A DNA stretch of 64,000 nt, taken from contig JBBDSW010000186.1 in the NCBI GenBank assembly GCA_040904745.1, forward strand, positions 1-64,000, read 5' to 3'. Shown piece after piece: positions 6,778 to 15,316 of this stretch. Source of the DNA: T1Sed10-7 sp040904745 (lineage in GTDB: Bacteria > Actinomycetota > Nitriliruptoria > Nitriliruptorales > Nitriliruptoraceae). Below the pieces are notes generated by a model. That model did no database searches. It was not told the origin of the DNA and saw only the letters and a list, made by a program, of their open reading frames with translations. Position 1 is the first letter of the stretch. The number at the start of each line of letters is the position of its first letter. Both the position numbers and the translations under genes were made by a program.

Positions 6778-8169
6778 TCAGCCGGTGTCTGCGATGGGGA
6801 CCGTGTACGTCACGGTCGTGCCCTGCCCTGGCGTGCTCGCGATGTCGATGGTCCCCCCCTGACCCTCGACGAGTTCCTTGGTGATGTAGAGGCCGAGGCC
6901 GGTTCCACTGACCTTCTCGGACTCGCCACCGTCGAGGCGGACGAACGGCTCGAACAGCCTGTCCAGCTCATGGGTGGCGATGCCGCGGCCATGGTCGCGG
7001 ACGTGGACCAGCAGGCGGTCCGCGCGGCGTTCGATCCGTACGGAGATCGGTGTGCCGGCCCCCGAGAACTTCGCGGCGTTGGAGAGCAGGTTGTGCAGTA
7101 CCTGCATCTGACGGTCGCTGTCGGCGAGGGCCGGCGGCAGGTCCGGCTCTGCGGAGACATCGACGGCCCGTGCCGTGCTCTGGCGGATCTCGGTCGCAAC
7201 CTGGGTGACCACGGCACGAAGGTCGACGGGTGCGAGGGCGTAGCGGAACCCATCCGAGTCGAGTTGCGCGACGCTGAGGATGTCATCCAGGAGACGTTCG
7301 ATGCGTTCGGTGTTGAGCATGATCGTGGCCAGGAAGTCCGCCACCCGCGCCGGAGAGAGCTCGGCCATGCGTTGCTGCAGCAACTCGGTCAGGCCCGAGA
7401 TCACCGTGGTCGGTGTGCGGATGTCGTGGGCGACCATCGCGGTGAACTCTCGTCGGGCTTGGGTCCGGTTCGCGGCGTCTTGCAGCGCCCGCCGGAGCGC
7501 ATCCCGCTCGCGGCGCACCGCCTGGTGGTCCATGGCACGCGCCACGACCTCTTGGTGCAGCACCTCGGCGAGGTGCGCCCGTCCAGCGTGCACGTCGGAC
7601 CGGAGCAGATCGCCGTGGACGATCCCCGTATGGGCACCACAGACCTTCTGCAGGGCCTGGGCATCGGCATCCTGTTCGCCGAACAACTCCGTCGGGTAGG
7701 CACACAACAGGACGAAGGACCGGTCCCGGGCGAGTTCGTCGACCAACTCCTCGACATGCATCGCCGTGGCCACCTCGCCGCGCTCCCACAGTCGGCCGGC
7801 GAACTCCGCGTAGACACGGACGTGGCGGCCCGCATCGAGGTGCTCGTCGAGCGCGCCGCCCACCGTCGCCCGGAACCGGCCCCGATCCGCCGCACCGCCC
7901 CGCAGGAAGGACTCCAGCATCGCATCGACATCCAGGAACACGCACCGGTCGGACTCCGGGTCGAACCCAGCCTCTGTCAGCGCAGCGACGATGCCCGCGT
8001 GGTGGTCCGGCGTCCCGACCACGACCGCCGTACCGTCGGTATCGCGCAACGCCGGTGTGACGAAGTCCACGACGTTGGCCACCAGATCGGCCCGGGTTGC
8101 GAAGAGCCCGGCAAGGTGCGCGTACGGTCCAGCTGAGACGTGCGCGCCGGGATCCGCTCTCGTGGACAT
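6778..8169 (-). CDS. MEDS-domain sensor histidine kinase
   Basis: A 463-residue soluble kinase. The N-terminal ~180 residues form a MEDS (DcmR-type sensory) domain: HLAGLFATRADLVANVVDFV, then CVFLDVDAMLESFLRGG, then VRVYAEFAGRLWERGEVATA. The dimerisation domain follows, with the H box EFTAMVAHDIRTPTTVISGL, and the ATPase domain with NLLSNAAKFS, DHGRGI and GTGLGLYITKEL ends the protein. MEDS domains are thought to bind small molecules, often hydrocarbon derivatives. ATG 8169 is used; the frame extends to a weak TTG at 8208. A TAGGGT box lies at 8234-8229, and a GGGC-TTCG-GCCC hairpin (8256-8267) lies further upstream. No response regulator gene is adjacent. Confidence 0.87.
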   Translation of the reverse strand: MSTRADPGAHVSAGPYAHLAGLFATRADLVANVVDFVTPALRDTDGTAVVVGTPDHHAGIVAALTEAGFDPESDRCVFLDVDAMLESFLRGGAADRGRFRATVGGALDEHLDAGRHVRVYAEFAGRLWERGEVATAMHVEELVDELARDRSFVLLCAYPTELFGEQDADAQALQKVCGAHTGIVHGDLLRSDVHAGRAHLAEVLHQEVVARAMDHQAVRRERDALRRALQDAANRTQARREFTAMVAHDIRTPTTVISGLTELLQQRMAELSPARVADFLATIMLNTERIERLLDDILSVAQLDSDGFRYALAPVDLRAVVTQVATEIRQSTARAVDVSAEPDLPPALADSDRQMQVLHNLLSNAAKFSGAGTPISVRIERRADRLLVHVRDHGRGIATHELDRLFEPFVRLDGGESEKVSGTGLGLYITKELVEGQGGTIDIASTPGQGTTVTYTVPIADTG

Positions 8170-8442
8170 GTGGGTACTCGCCCCCAAACGGGGATCGATC
8201 TGCCCCAACCCGATCGGCCCGGACCCTCACCCTACCTCGGCCGAGCTCCCCGATAGGGCCGAAGCCCCTACGCCGCCCGGATCGGCGGCGGATGTGATGC
8301 TGCGTCGTCTCTTCACGTGCTCGGCGGAGCGTTACCGACCGTCGCGCATGCCTGTGCAGGTGCAGCTTCGCCGACGTGGACCGCATCGTGGCCGGCCCCG
8401 GGCAGCTCCAACACGGCCGTCGGCGACACGCTCGCGTCGGCC

Positions 8443-9285
8443 CTACCCAACCTGCGGTGCCGGGAAGCGGTCGAGCGCCTCTCGCAGGCTGGCGATCAGC
8501 GCGCCGGTGAAGGCCGACCGCGCGGCGGGGCTGATGAGATCGAGCGACAGGTAGGGGTTGAGGTCCTCGAGCTCGATGAGCAGCAGTGCGCCGTCGCGGG
8601 TTCGGCAGGCGTCGACGCGCTGCACCCCGACGTCGAGCGCGTTCCAGTCGACGAAGCGCTGGGCGAAGGTCAGGTCTTCATCGGTGGGGTCGTAGGGCAC
8701 GAGCTCCCACCGGCGGGCGCGGTCAGGCGCGTAGACGGCGTAGCGGAACCGCCGACCGACGAACACGAACGAGATCTCGTGGATGATGTCGACGCGCGGC
8801 TGCACGAGGCTGCCCTCGAGCTCGGCGCCGTCGAGTGAATCCAGCACCCGCAGCCCGATCGAGTCGGCGCCCAGCACCGGCTTGACCACCCACTGGTCGG
8901 CATCGGGCAGCAGGCCGAGGTCCTCGCGGCGGCCGACCGTCGGGATGACCGGCTCGCCCGCGGCCCACAACTCGACCAGGTAGCCCTTGCCCTGCATGTC
9001 ACCGCGACCGGTCAGCGGGTTGACCACCCGGGTGCCGCGCCGGGCCACCTCGGCCCGGAACGCGCGGTGGGCCTCGCGGTGGTGGATCACCGGGCCGCTG
9101 TTGCGCACGAGCACGATGTCGAACGGGCCGAGCAACGCGGCGGCATCGAGCGGCGAGCACAGGGCGACGTCGAAGTGCTGCCGCAGCTCGCCCGACAACC
9201 ACACGTCCTCGTCGCCGTACCGGCGGCCCTGGGCCGGGTAGTGCAGGTCGGTCACGAGCAGGAGCGAGGGCCGTGCGCGCTGCAT
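8443..9285 (-). CDS. ATP-grasp-fold protein of unknown function
   Basis: A 280-residue cytoplasmic protein. The N-terminus (SLLLVTDLHYP) resembles a pre-ATP-grasp domain; the ATP-binding region includes GRGDMQGKGYLVELW, QWVVKPVLGADSIGLRVLDS and HEISFVFVGRRFRYAVYA; the metal-binding end is LLLIELEDLNPYLSLDLI. This is a RimK/glutathione-synthetase-like ATP-dependent ligase layout, but I cannot place it in a named family. It starts at ATG 9285 with GGAAGG about 6 nt upstream and has its own TACGTT box at 9319-9314. It lies 95 bp downstream of the N-acetylglutaminylglutamine synthetase gene on the same strand, which suggests, but does not prove, a link to that dipeptide osmolyte. Confidence 0.75.
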   Translation of the reverse strand: MQRARPSLLLVTDLHYPAQGRRYGDEDVWLSGELRQHFDVALCSPLDAAALLGPFDIVLVRNSGPVIHHREAHRAFRAEVARRGTRVVNPLTGRGDMQGKGYLVELWAAGEPVIPTVGRREDLGLLPDADQWVVKPVLGADSIGLRVLDSLDGAELEGSLVQPRVDIIHEISFVFVGRRFRYAVYAPDRARRWELVPYDPTDEDLTFAQRFVDWNALDVGVQRVDACRTRDGALLLIELEDLNPYLSLDLISPAARSAFTGALIASLREALDRFPAPQVG

Positions 9286-9313
9286 ATCCGGCCTTCCACG
9301 ACGAACGCACGCG

Positions 9314-9319
9314 AACGTA
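9314..9319 (-). promoter_or_regulatory. -10-like box for the ATP-grasp gene
   Basis: TACGTT on the minus strand, 28 nt upstream of ATG 9285, within the 95-bp gap after the ngg-like gene. It would allow independent transcription. Confidence 0.4.
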
Positions 9320-9380
9320 GTCGAGCCCACCACGCTCGACACGGAGAGGCGTGGTCACCGCCCGATCTGGACCTCGCCCA

Positions 9381-11267
9381 TCACTCCTCACTGCCGAGCT
9401 CATCAGCGTCTGCGTCCGACGCGTCGGGCGTGCCCGGTGCCGCGCCTCCATCGGCACGGTGGTCGGCGCCGACCGCGCCCGGCTTCCACCCCCGCGGCAG
9501 CGCCCGGGTCGAGGGGAACAACAGATCGACGAACCGCTCGGCCGTCGGTTGGGGTTCGTGGTTCGCGAGGCCTGGCCGTTCGTTGGCCTCGATGATCACG
9601 TGCTCCGGTGCAGCCACGTCGGGCACGATGAGGTCGAGGCCGACGACGGGGATCCCGAGCACGTCGCTCGCGTGGACCGCCGCCCGTGCCAGGCTCGGGT
9701 GCAGGCGCCCGGTGACGTCGTGGATCGTGCCTCCCGTGTGCAGGTTCGCGGTACGACGGACGGCCAGTTCGACCCCGGACTCCAGCACGTCGCCCAGGGC
9801 GTAGCCGGCCTCCTCGATGGTGCGGGTCGTGGCATCGTCCATCGGGATGATCGACTCCCCGCCGGTGGCGGCCCCGCGGCGACGGGACCGGGCGGAGATC
9901 AGCTCCGAGATCGTGTGCTCCCCGGTGCCGGTGACCATCGCCGGCAGGCGGATCGCGGCCGCGACGACCTGGTGGTCGATGACGAGCACCCGGAGGTCAT
10001 CACCCGTGACGTACTGCTCGAGGAGCACCTCGGGGCAGAAGCGCTCGGCCAGCGCCACGGCGTGGACGAGCTCCTCCTCGGTGCGGACCCCGACCGTGAT
10101 GCCCTGGCCCTGTTCGCCCCGTGCCGGCTTGACCACCACCTCGCCGTGCGCCTCGAGGAACGCGCGGTCCTCGTCGTCGTGGGTGGCCACGCGCCCGGCC
10201 GGGACGGACACGCCGGCATCGGCGAGGAGCCTGCGGGTCAGGCGCTTGTCGTCACAGCGGCTCATGGCCACGGCGTTGGTGAGCTCGGAGAGGGATTCCC
10301 GGGTCGTGACGGTGCGGCCTCCGTGCGAGAGTCGGAGCAGCCCCGACTCGGCGTCGACGACCTGGACCGTGACCCCCCTGCGCAGCGCCTCGTCGGCGAT
10401 GATCCGCGCGTAGGGGTTGAGGTGGCCGATGCCCTCGGCCGGCGCGGCGGAGAAGAGCCGCTCGTTGATCGGGTTCTTGCGCTTCACGCTGAACACCGGC
10501 ACCCGGACGAACCCGAGCTTCTCGTACAACCCGATCGCCGGGGAGTTGTCGTGGACGACCGAGAGGTCCAGGTACGCACGGCCACGAGCCTTGAAGCGGT
10601 CGGCGAGCGCCACCACGAGCGCACGACCGACCCCGGGACGAGGGGTGAGCGGGTCGACCGCCAGGCACCACAGGCTCGTCCCCGCCTCCGGGTCGGCGAA
10701 CGCATGGGTGTGGTCGACCCCGGTGACGGTGCCGACGATCTCCCCGGTCTCCTCGTCCTCGGCCACCAGGTAGACGTAGGTCGGCTCGTGCTGGTTGGCC
10801 CACAGCACCGAGGTCGGCGCCGTGACCATCCCCGCCGCCGTGTAGATCCGGTTGATCTCGTCGGCCTCGGCTTCGCTGGCCAGCTCCCGGACCACCAATC
10901 CTCGCGGCGGATCCTCCGCCGTCCGGTGCTGGTGCAGCCACAACCGGTAGGTGTGGCTCGGATCGATGAACAGCTCCTGCGGGGCCTTGCTCACGAGCAC
11001 GTGGGGCTCGCGCACGTACAAGCAGATGTCCCGGCGTCCCGGCTCCTCACGGGAGACCTCGTGGACCAGGAGGTCGTGGTCGGCGAAGGTCTGGCCGAAA
11101 AGCAGCCGTCCCCAGCCGCACTCGAGCGCCACGCTCTGACGCAGCCCCTCCGTCAGATGGGTCGGTCGCGCATCCCAGGAGCGGGTGGACAGCTCGTCCC
11201 CGGGCGAGGGCTTGCTCGCCTGCCGAGCCCGAGCGCGCAGCTCACGGTCATCCTTACGCTGGTCCAC
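9381..11267 (-). CDS. ngg: N-acetylglutaminylglutamine synthetase (GNAT plus ATP-grasp)
   Basis: A 628-residue fusion enzyme. After ~110 N-terminal residues comes a GNAT acetyltransferase domain (TYVYLVAEDEETGEIVGTVT, then RPGVGRALVVALADRFKARG, then SPAIGLYEKLGFVRVPVF). From about 330 to the end is a cyanophycin-synthetase-like ATP-grasp domain (DDKRLTRRLLADAGVSVP, VVKPARGEQGQGITVGV, VLLEQYVTGDDLRVLVIDHQ, VIIEANERPGLANHEP). In characterised relatives it acetylates glutamine and joins it to a second glutamine, giving the precursor of the osmoprotectant NAGGN. GTG 11267 has an AGGAGG-type site upstream. The partner amidotransferase gene is 88 bp upstream. Confidence 0.88.
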   Translation of the reverse strand: MDQRKDDRELRARARQASKPSPGDELSTRSWDARPTHLTEGLRQSVALECGWGRLLFGQTFADHDLLVHEVSREEPGRRDICLYVREPHVLVSKAPQELFIDPSHTYRLWLHQHRTAEDPPRGLVVRELASEAEADEINRIYTAAGMVTAPTSVLWANQHEPTYVYLVAEDEETGEIVGTVTGVDHTHAFADPEAGTSLWCLAVDPLTPRPGVGRALVVALADRFKARGRAYLDLSVVHDNSPAIGLYEKLGFVRVPVFSVKRKNPINERLFSAAPAEGIGHLNPYARIIADEALRRGVTVQVVDAESGLLRLSHGGRTVTTRESLSELTNAVAMSRCDDKRLTRRLLADAGVSVPAGRVATHDDEDRAFLEAHGEVVVKPARGEQGQGITVGVRTEEELVHAVALAERFCPEVLLEQYVTGDDLRVLVIDHQVVAAAIRLPAMVTGTGEHTISELISARSRRRGAATGGESIIPMDDATTRTIEEAGYALGDVLESGVELAVRRTANLHTGGTIHDVTGRLHPSLARAAVHASDVLGIPVVGLDLIVPDVAAPEHVIIEANERPGLANHEPQPTAERFVDLLFPSTRALPRGWKPGAVGADHRADGGAAPGTPDASDADADELGSEE

Positions 11268-11355
11268 GGCTGCCTCCTCCGGCTGCGCCTGTCCCCGCGT
11301 CGAGGTGGTGGTCCGTCCTGGTGCACACCGTGCGGTGGCGTACCTCCGGTGCGCG

Positions 11356-13182
11356 TCAGGGTTGCACGTCGTGCGCCTGCAGCCACAGCTCGAGCAGGCC
11401 GAGCTGCCAGAGCTTGTTGCCGCGCAACACGGTCAACTCCTCGTTCGGATCGGCGAGGAGCCGGTCGACGTAGGCCTCCTGGAACAGCCCGCGCTCGCGT
11501 GCCTCGGGGGCGTGCAACGCGTCGCGGACCAGGTCGAGGTACGGACCGGCAAGGTACTTGAGCGCCGGCACCGGGAAGTAGCCCTTCGGGCGATCGATGA
11601 CGGCGCCCGGGATGACCCGTCGAGCGGCCTCCTTGAGGACCCCCTTGCCTTCCTGCGCCAGCTTGAGCTCGGGTGGCACCTGTGCGGCGATCTCGAGCAC
11701 CTCGTGGTCGAGGAACGGCACCCGGGCCTCGAGCCCTGCCGCCATCGTCATGTTGTCGACCCGCTTCACGGGATCGTCCACGAGCATGATCTGCGAGTCG
11801 AGCCGGAGCGCCATGTCGGTCGCGGTCTCGGCCCCATCACGCAGGAAGTGTCGCGCCACGAACCCCCGTGAGACGTCCTCGCTGACCTGGTGCTCCGGCC
11901 GGAGCACCGCAGCCATCTCGGCATGTGGGCGGTCGAAGAAGGCCGCCTGGTAGCGGTCGACCGCGGCTTCGGCCAGCTCCGCACGTGAGGCGCCGGGCCC
12001 GAGCTCGGCGGTCAGCGCCTGCATCGGCGGATACCAGTGGTAGCCGGCGAACACCTCGTCGGCTCCCTGCCCGGACTGGACGACCTTGACGTGTTTCGCG
12101 ACCTCCTGGGACAGCAGGTAGAACGCCACTGCGTCGTGGCTGACCATCGGCTCGCTCATCGCCCGCACGGCCTCGTGCAGCGCCGGCAGCATCCGGTCGG
12201 TGCCGATGCGGATCTTGTGGTGCTCGGTCTCGAACTCGCGGGCGATCACGTCCGAGTACTTGAACTCGTCGCCCTCCTCGCCTCCGACCGACTCGAAGCC
12301 GATCGAGAAGGTGTTGATCCCCCGCTGTCCGGCGTCGGCCAGCAGCCCCACGACGAGCGAGGAGTCCAGCCCGCCGGAGAGCAGCACGCCGACGGGGACG
12401 TCGGCGACGGTGCGCCACGTGACCGCCGAACGCATGGCCTCCAGCACGGCGTCCTCCCAATCCCGCTCGGACCAGCCGGCCTTGGCGGGATCGCGCGTGA
12501 ACTCGGGACGCCAGAACTCGGTGTCGGTGCTGGTGCCGTCCGGCTCGACCGCGCGGACGGTCGCCGGTGGGAGCTTGCGGACGCCGTTCACGATGGTGTG
12601 AGGGGCGGGGACCACGGCATGGAAACTGAGGTAGTGGTGCAGCGCGACGGGGTCGATCGAGGTGTCGACCCCACCGCCTGCCAGGAGCGCCGGGAGGGTC
12701 GAGGCGAACCGCAGCCGACCGGCGGTCTCGGCCAGGTACAGCGGCTTGATCCCGAACCGGTCACGACCGAGCAGGGTGCGTCCCGTGTCCCGCTCATGGA
12801 GCACGAACGCGAACATGCCCTGCAGCCGCTGTACGAAACCGTCGCCCCAGGCGTGGTAGGCCTTCAGCACGACCTCGGTGTCGGAGGTGGAGAAGAACCG
12901 GTAGCCGCGCTCCGACTGCAGCTCGGTCCTGAGCTCCTGGTAGTTGTAGATGCACCCGTTGAACGCGACGGTGAGCCCGAGCTCCGGGTCGTGCATCGGC
13001 TGGTTCCCGCAGGCCGACAGGTCGATGATGCTGAGCCGGCGATGTCCGAGCGCGATCGGCCCCGCCGCCCACACGCCTTCACCGTCCGGACCACGGTCGG
13101 ACATGGTGGCGGTCATGCGCATCACGGCACCCACGTCCGGGGACGTCCCATCGAGCCGGAGCTCACCGCTGAAGCCGCACAT
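11356..13182 (-). CDS. asnO: N-acetylglutaminylglutamine amidotransferase (asparagine synthase family)
   Basis: A 608-residue class-II glutamine amidotransferase. Cys2 after ATG 13182 (MCGFSGEL) is the glutaminase nucleophile; GNQPMHDPELGLTVAFNGCI belongs to the same N-terminal domain. The synthetase domain carries the PPi loop VLLSGGLDSSLVVGLLAD near residues 270-290 and VKVVQSGQGADEVFAGYHWY. Directly upstream of the ngg-like gene it matches the paired enzyme that amidates N-acetylglutaminylglutamine to NAGGN, rather than housekeeping AsnB. GGAGG lies 7 nt before the ATG, and TATGGT at 13254-13249 may be the -10 box. The M42-type peptidase usually found with this pair is absent from the window. 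Confidence 0.88.
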   Translation of the reverse strand: MCGFSGELRLDGTSPDVGAVMRMTATMSDRGPDGEGVWAAGPIALGHRRLSIIDLSACGNQPMHDPELGLTVAFNGCIYNYQELRTELQSERGYRFFSTSDTEVVLKAYHAWGDGFVQRLQGMFAFVLHERDTGRTLLGRDRFGIKPLYLAETAGRLRFASTLPALLAGGGVDTSIDPVALHHYLSFHAVVPAPHTIVNGVRKLPPATVRAVEPDGTSTDTEFWRPEFTRDPAKAGWSERDWEDAVLEAMRSAVTWRTVADVPVGVLLSGGLDSSLVVGLLADAGQRGINTFSIGFESVGGEEGDEFKYSDVIAREFETEHHKIRIGTDRMLPALHEAVRAMSEPMVSHDAVAFYLLSQEVAKHVKVVQSGQGADEVFAGYHWYPPMQALTAELGPGASRAELAEAAVDRYQAAFFDRPHAEMAAVLRPEHQVSEDVSRGFVARHFLRDGAETATDMALRLDSQIMLVDDPVKRVDNMTMAAGLEARVPFLDHEVLEIAAQVPPELKLAQEGKGVLKEAARRVIPGAVIDRPKGYFPVPALKYLAGPYLDLVRDALHAPEARERGLFQEAYVDRLLADPNEELTVLRGNKLWQLGLLELWLQAHDVQP

Positions 13183-13248
13183 CGAGGATCCTCCGGAGGG
13201 GATGGTCGGGGCGACCGCCGGCGCCGCGACGGTGGCGATGTGGCCACG

Positions 13249-13254
13249 ACCATA
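13249..13254 (-). promoter_or_regulatory. -10-like box of the osmolyte gene cluster
   Basis: TATGGT on the minus strand, 66 nt upstream of ATG 13182. It is the best candidate for driving the amidotransferase and synthetase genes. Confidence 0.35.
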
Positions 13255-13322
13255 GGACACGAAGCCGCCCTTGCCGAACGAACCCCGGGGCGAGCACCCG
13301 GAGCGTGACGCTCCTCTGGCGG

Positions 13323-14252
13323 TCAGACCAGGACGCCGAGGTCGAGCTCGAGACCCACCACCCAGTTGGGTACGTCGACCACCTCGACGATCCGGAGGTT
13401 GCCGGCGACCGAGCAGAGCGCGTAGGCGTCCGGGGCGGCGACGCCGCGGTCCACCAGCACCTCGATCATCCGGCGCGTCGCGTCGCGGGCCCCAGCCATG
13501 AGATCCGGCCCCACACCCATGGTCATCGTCCGCTCAGGCGTGCGGGGCTCGGCACCGCTCGCCCGCCGCTCCGCGGGGAGCTCCAGCCGGGGGGCGCCGA
13601 GTGGCCGACCACCGGTGACCGAGAGCCGCACGTGGGCTCGAGCGGTCGTCTCGATCGCGGTCCCGCACACCTCCCCGTCACCCTGCGCGCCGTGGGCATC
13701 TCCGGCGGAGAACCGCGCCCCGGCGACCTCCACCGGGAGCAGCAGTCTCGCTCCGGCCCGGACGTCGCGGCAGTCGAGGTTGCCGCCCACCTGCCGTGGC
13801 GGGATGACGCTGTGGGGGCCTGGTGCCGCCGGGGCGAGGCCGACCGTGCCCAGGAACGGTCGGGTCGGCAGGCGGGCGATGTCACCGAACCGGATGACGT
13901 CGTCGCCGATCGTTGACACCACGACGTGGGGGTCGGGGAACTCGTCGGCGAGCAGGCCGAAGCCCGGGATCAGCGCGGTCCAACCGATGGTCCCCACCTC
14001 GACCTCGACCAGATCGATCGCCAGCACATCACCCGGCGCGGCCCCCATCACGTCGATCGGCCCGGTCAGCGGGTTCGCGGCGGACAGATCCAGGGCGAGG
14101 ACGTCCTCCGGACCGGCTAACGCCGTGAGCTGCCCCCCGAACGCGTCCTCGAGCACCACCTCGACGTCGTCTCCGGGTGCGACCTCGGCGGCGGCCGGGG
14201 TCGCGGCATCCCAGCCGAGGTGCCGATGCTCGTGATGGTGGATGCTCTGCAC
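13323..14252 (-). CDS. Acetamidase/formamidase family protein
   Basis: A 309-residue amidohydrolase releasing ammonia from short amides. Family features in order are AEVAPGDDVEVVLEDAFGGQ, LTGPIDVMGAAPGDVLAIDL, HSVIPPRQVGGNLDCRDVRA and the conserved FSAGDAHGAQGDGEVCGTAI, with its metal-binding His and Asp. The start is GTG 14252, with AGGAG about 7 nt upstream; the open frame runs on to 15272 but that part is antisense to SURF1. TATCCT at 14286-14281 lies just upstream and faces away from the SURF1 promoter. Length is normal; it probably serves nitrogen scavenging. Confidence 0.88.
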   Translation of the reverse strand: MQSIHHHEHRHLGWDAATPAAAEVAPGDDVEVVLEDAFGGQLTALAGPEDVLALDLSAANPLTGPIDVMGAAPGDVLAIDLVEVEVGTIGWTALIPGFGLLADEFPDPHVVVSTIGDDVIRFGDIARLPTRPFLGTVGLAPAAPGPHSVIPPRQVGGNLDCRDVRAGARLLLPVEVAGARFSAGDAHGAQGDGEVCGTAIETTARAHVRLSVTGGRPLGAPRLELPAERRASGAEPRTPERTMTMGVGPDLMAGARDATRRMIEVLVDRGVAAPDAYALCSVAGNLRIVEVVDVPNWVVGLELDLGVLV

Positions 14253-14280
14253 GGAAGGCTCCTGTGTGGGGACGCCGGCG

Positions 14281-14286
14281 AGGATA
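14281..14286 (-). promoter_or_regulatory. -10-like box for the acetamidase gene
   Basis: TATCCT on the minus strand, 28 nt upstream of GTG 14252 and back to back with the SURF1 promoter at 14306-14311. Confidence 0.45.
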
Positions 14287-14305
14287 GGAGGACCCCACGC
14301 ACGGA

Positions 14306-14311
14306 TACGCT
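14306..14311 (+). promoter_or_regulatory. Leaderless -10-like box for SURF1
   Basis: TACGCT followed by exactly 7 nt and then GTG 14319. No Shine-Dalgarno sequence is in range of this GTG. Confidence 0.5.
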
Positions 14312-14318
14312 GCCCCGC

Positions 14319-15146
14319 GTGCTCCGACGCCTGCTGCGCCCGACCGCCATCGTCTCCCACCTGTTGGTGCTGACGGTGGTCGTGACCTGTGTGGCGCTCG
14401 GCCAGTGGCAACTGGACCGCCTGCAGACGGTCCGCGCCAACAACGCGCTGGCGGCCGAGCGACTGGTGGCCGAGCCGGCGGATCTCGCGGCGCTCGCGGA
14501 CCCCACGCGCACCGGACGGATCGACGAGGCCGATCTGGAGTTCCGCCGCGTCGAGGTGACGGGGACCTTCCGGCCCGAGGAAGAGGTCCTGCAGCGCAAC
14601 CGCAGCTACCGCAACCAGGGCGGGTTCCACGTCCTCACGCCCCTGGAACTCACCGACGGCGGGGTCGTGCTGGTGCGCCGGGGCTGGGTCCCCTCCTCGT
14701 TCGACGAGCCACCCGTGGCCGAGGCAGCACCGCCGCCGGGCGAGGTGACGGTCGTCGGGGTCCTGGAGCGCCCGGTCGACCAGCCGCGCTTCGGGGCCCG
14801 CGACCCGGAGACCGGCGTCCTCGAGCGCGTCTTCCACACCGACACCTCGCGGCTCGATCGGCAGGTCGACGGCGAGCTCTTCCCGATGGTGCTGCGGGTC
14901 GACACGGAGCTCGACAACCCCACCGAGGACGATCTCCCCTTCCCGGCCGGTCCCCCCGAGCTGGACGAGGGCAGCCACCTCTCCTACATGCTCCAGTGGC
15001 ACACGTTCGCCCTGCTCGCCCTCATCACCTACGCCGTGTGGTGGTGGCGGAAGCTGCGCCGCGGGACCGACCGGGGATCGGAACCCGACGAGCCGGCCGA
15101 CCCGGCGGAACCTCCGCTGCCGGGACGCGCTGCGGGGCGCGCCTGA
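14319..15146 (+). CDS. SURF1 family cytochrome oxidase assembly protein
   Basis: A 275-residue membrane protein that helps cytochrome c oxidase maturation (haem a insertion in characterised relatives). The first membrane helix covers about residues 11-29 (SHLLVLTVVVTCVALGQWQL), where GQWQ replaces the usual GxWQ family motif. The extracytoplasmic domain has VEVTGTFRPEEEVLQRNRSY and VVLVRRGWVP, and a second helix lies near residues 230-248 (WHTFALLALITYAVWWW). GTG 14319 is preferred because a TACGCT -10-like box ends 7 nt upstream and family homology begins there. No oxidase subunit genes are nearby. Confidence 0.88.
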   Translation: MLRRLLRPTAIVSHLLVLTVVVTCVALGQWQLDRLQTVRANNALAAERLVAEPADLAALADPTRTGRIDEADLEFRRVEVTGTFRPEEEVLQRNRSYRNQGGFHVLTPLELTDGGVVLVRRGWVPSSFDEPPVAEAAPPPGEVTVVGVLERPVDQPRFGARDPETGVLERVFHTDTSRLDRQVDGELFPMVLRVDTELDNPTEDDLPFPAGPPELDEGSHLSYMLQWHTFALLALITYAVWWWRKLRRGTDRGSEPDEPADPAEPPLPGRAAGRA

Positions 15147-15249
15147 CCCACCCTGGTGCCCTCCGTGACCGCTGGCAGGGCCCTTGCTCCCCCACGGTGA
15201 GGACCAAGCGCACTGCACCCCGCGGCGGTGCTCGGCCATGATCAGCGTG

Positions 15250-15255
15250 TAGGCT
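15250..15255 (+). promoter_or_regulatory. -10-like box of the GlpA-like operon
   Basis: TAGGCT, 61 nt upstream of ATG 15317. The gene itself has a GGAAGG ribosome-binding site. Confidence 0.35.
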
Positions 15256-15316
15256 CCTGCCCGCCCGCTCACGCAGCCAGGGCGGGGGGCGGGTCCTCGC
15301 GCCGGAAGGCATCGGT

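Noticed and set aside
6661..8136. Long plus-strand frame of ~490 codons across the MEDS kinase gene
   Set aside because: It is the antisense of a gene with full kinase motifs, and its translation is rich in Arg, Gly and Val repeats with no family sequence, as expected for GC-rich antisense frames.
9351..11561. Plus-strand frame of ~736 codons
   Set aside because: Antisense to the ngg-like synthetase; no motifs, and it also runs into the amidotransferase gene.
14253..15272. N-terminal extension of the acetamidase to 649 residues
   Set aside because: The extension is antisense to SURF1, whereas acetamidase homology begins at GTG 14252 next to an AGGAG site.
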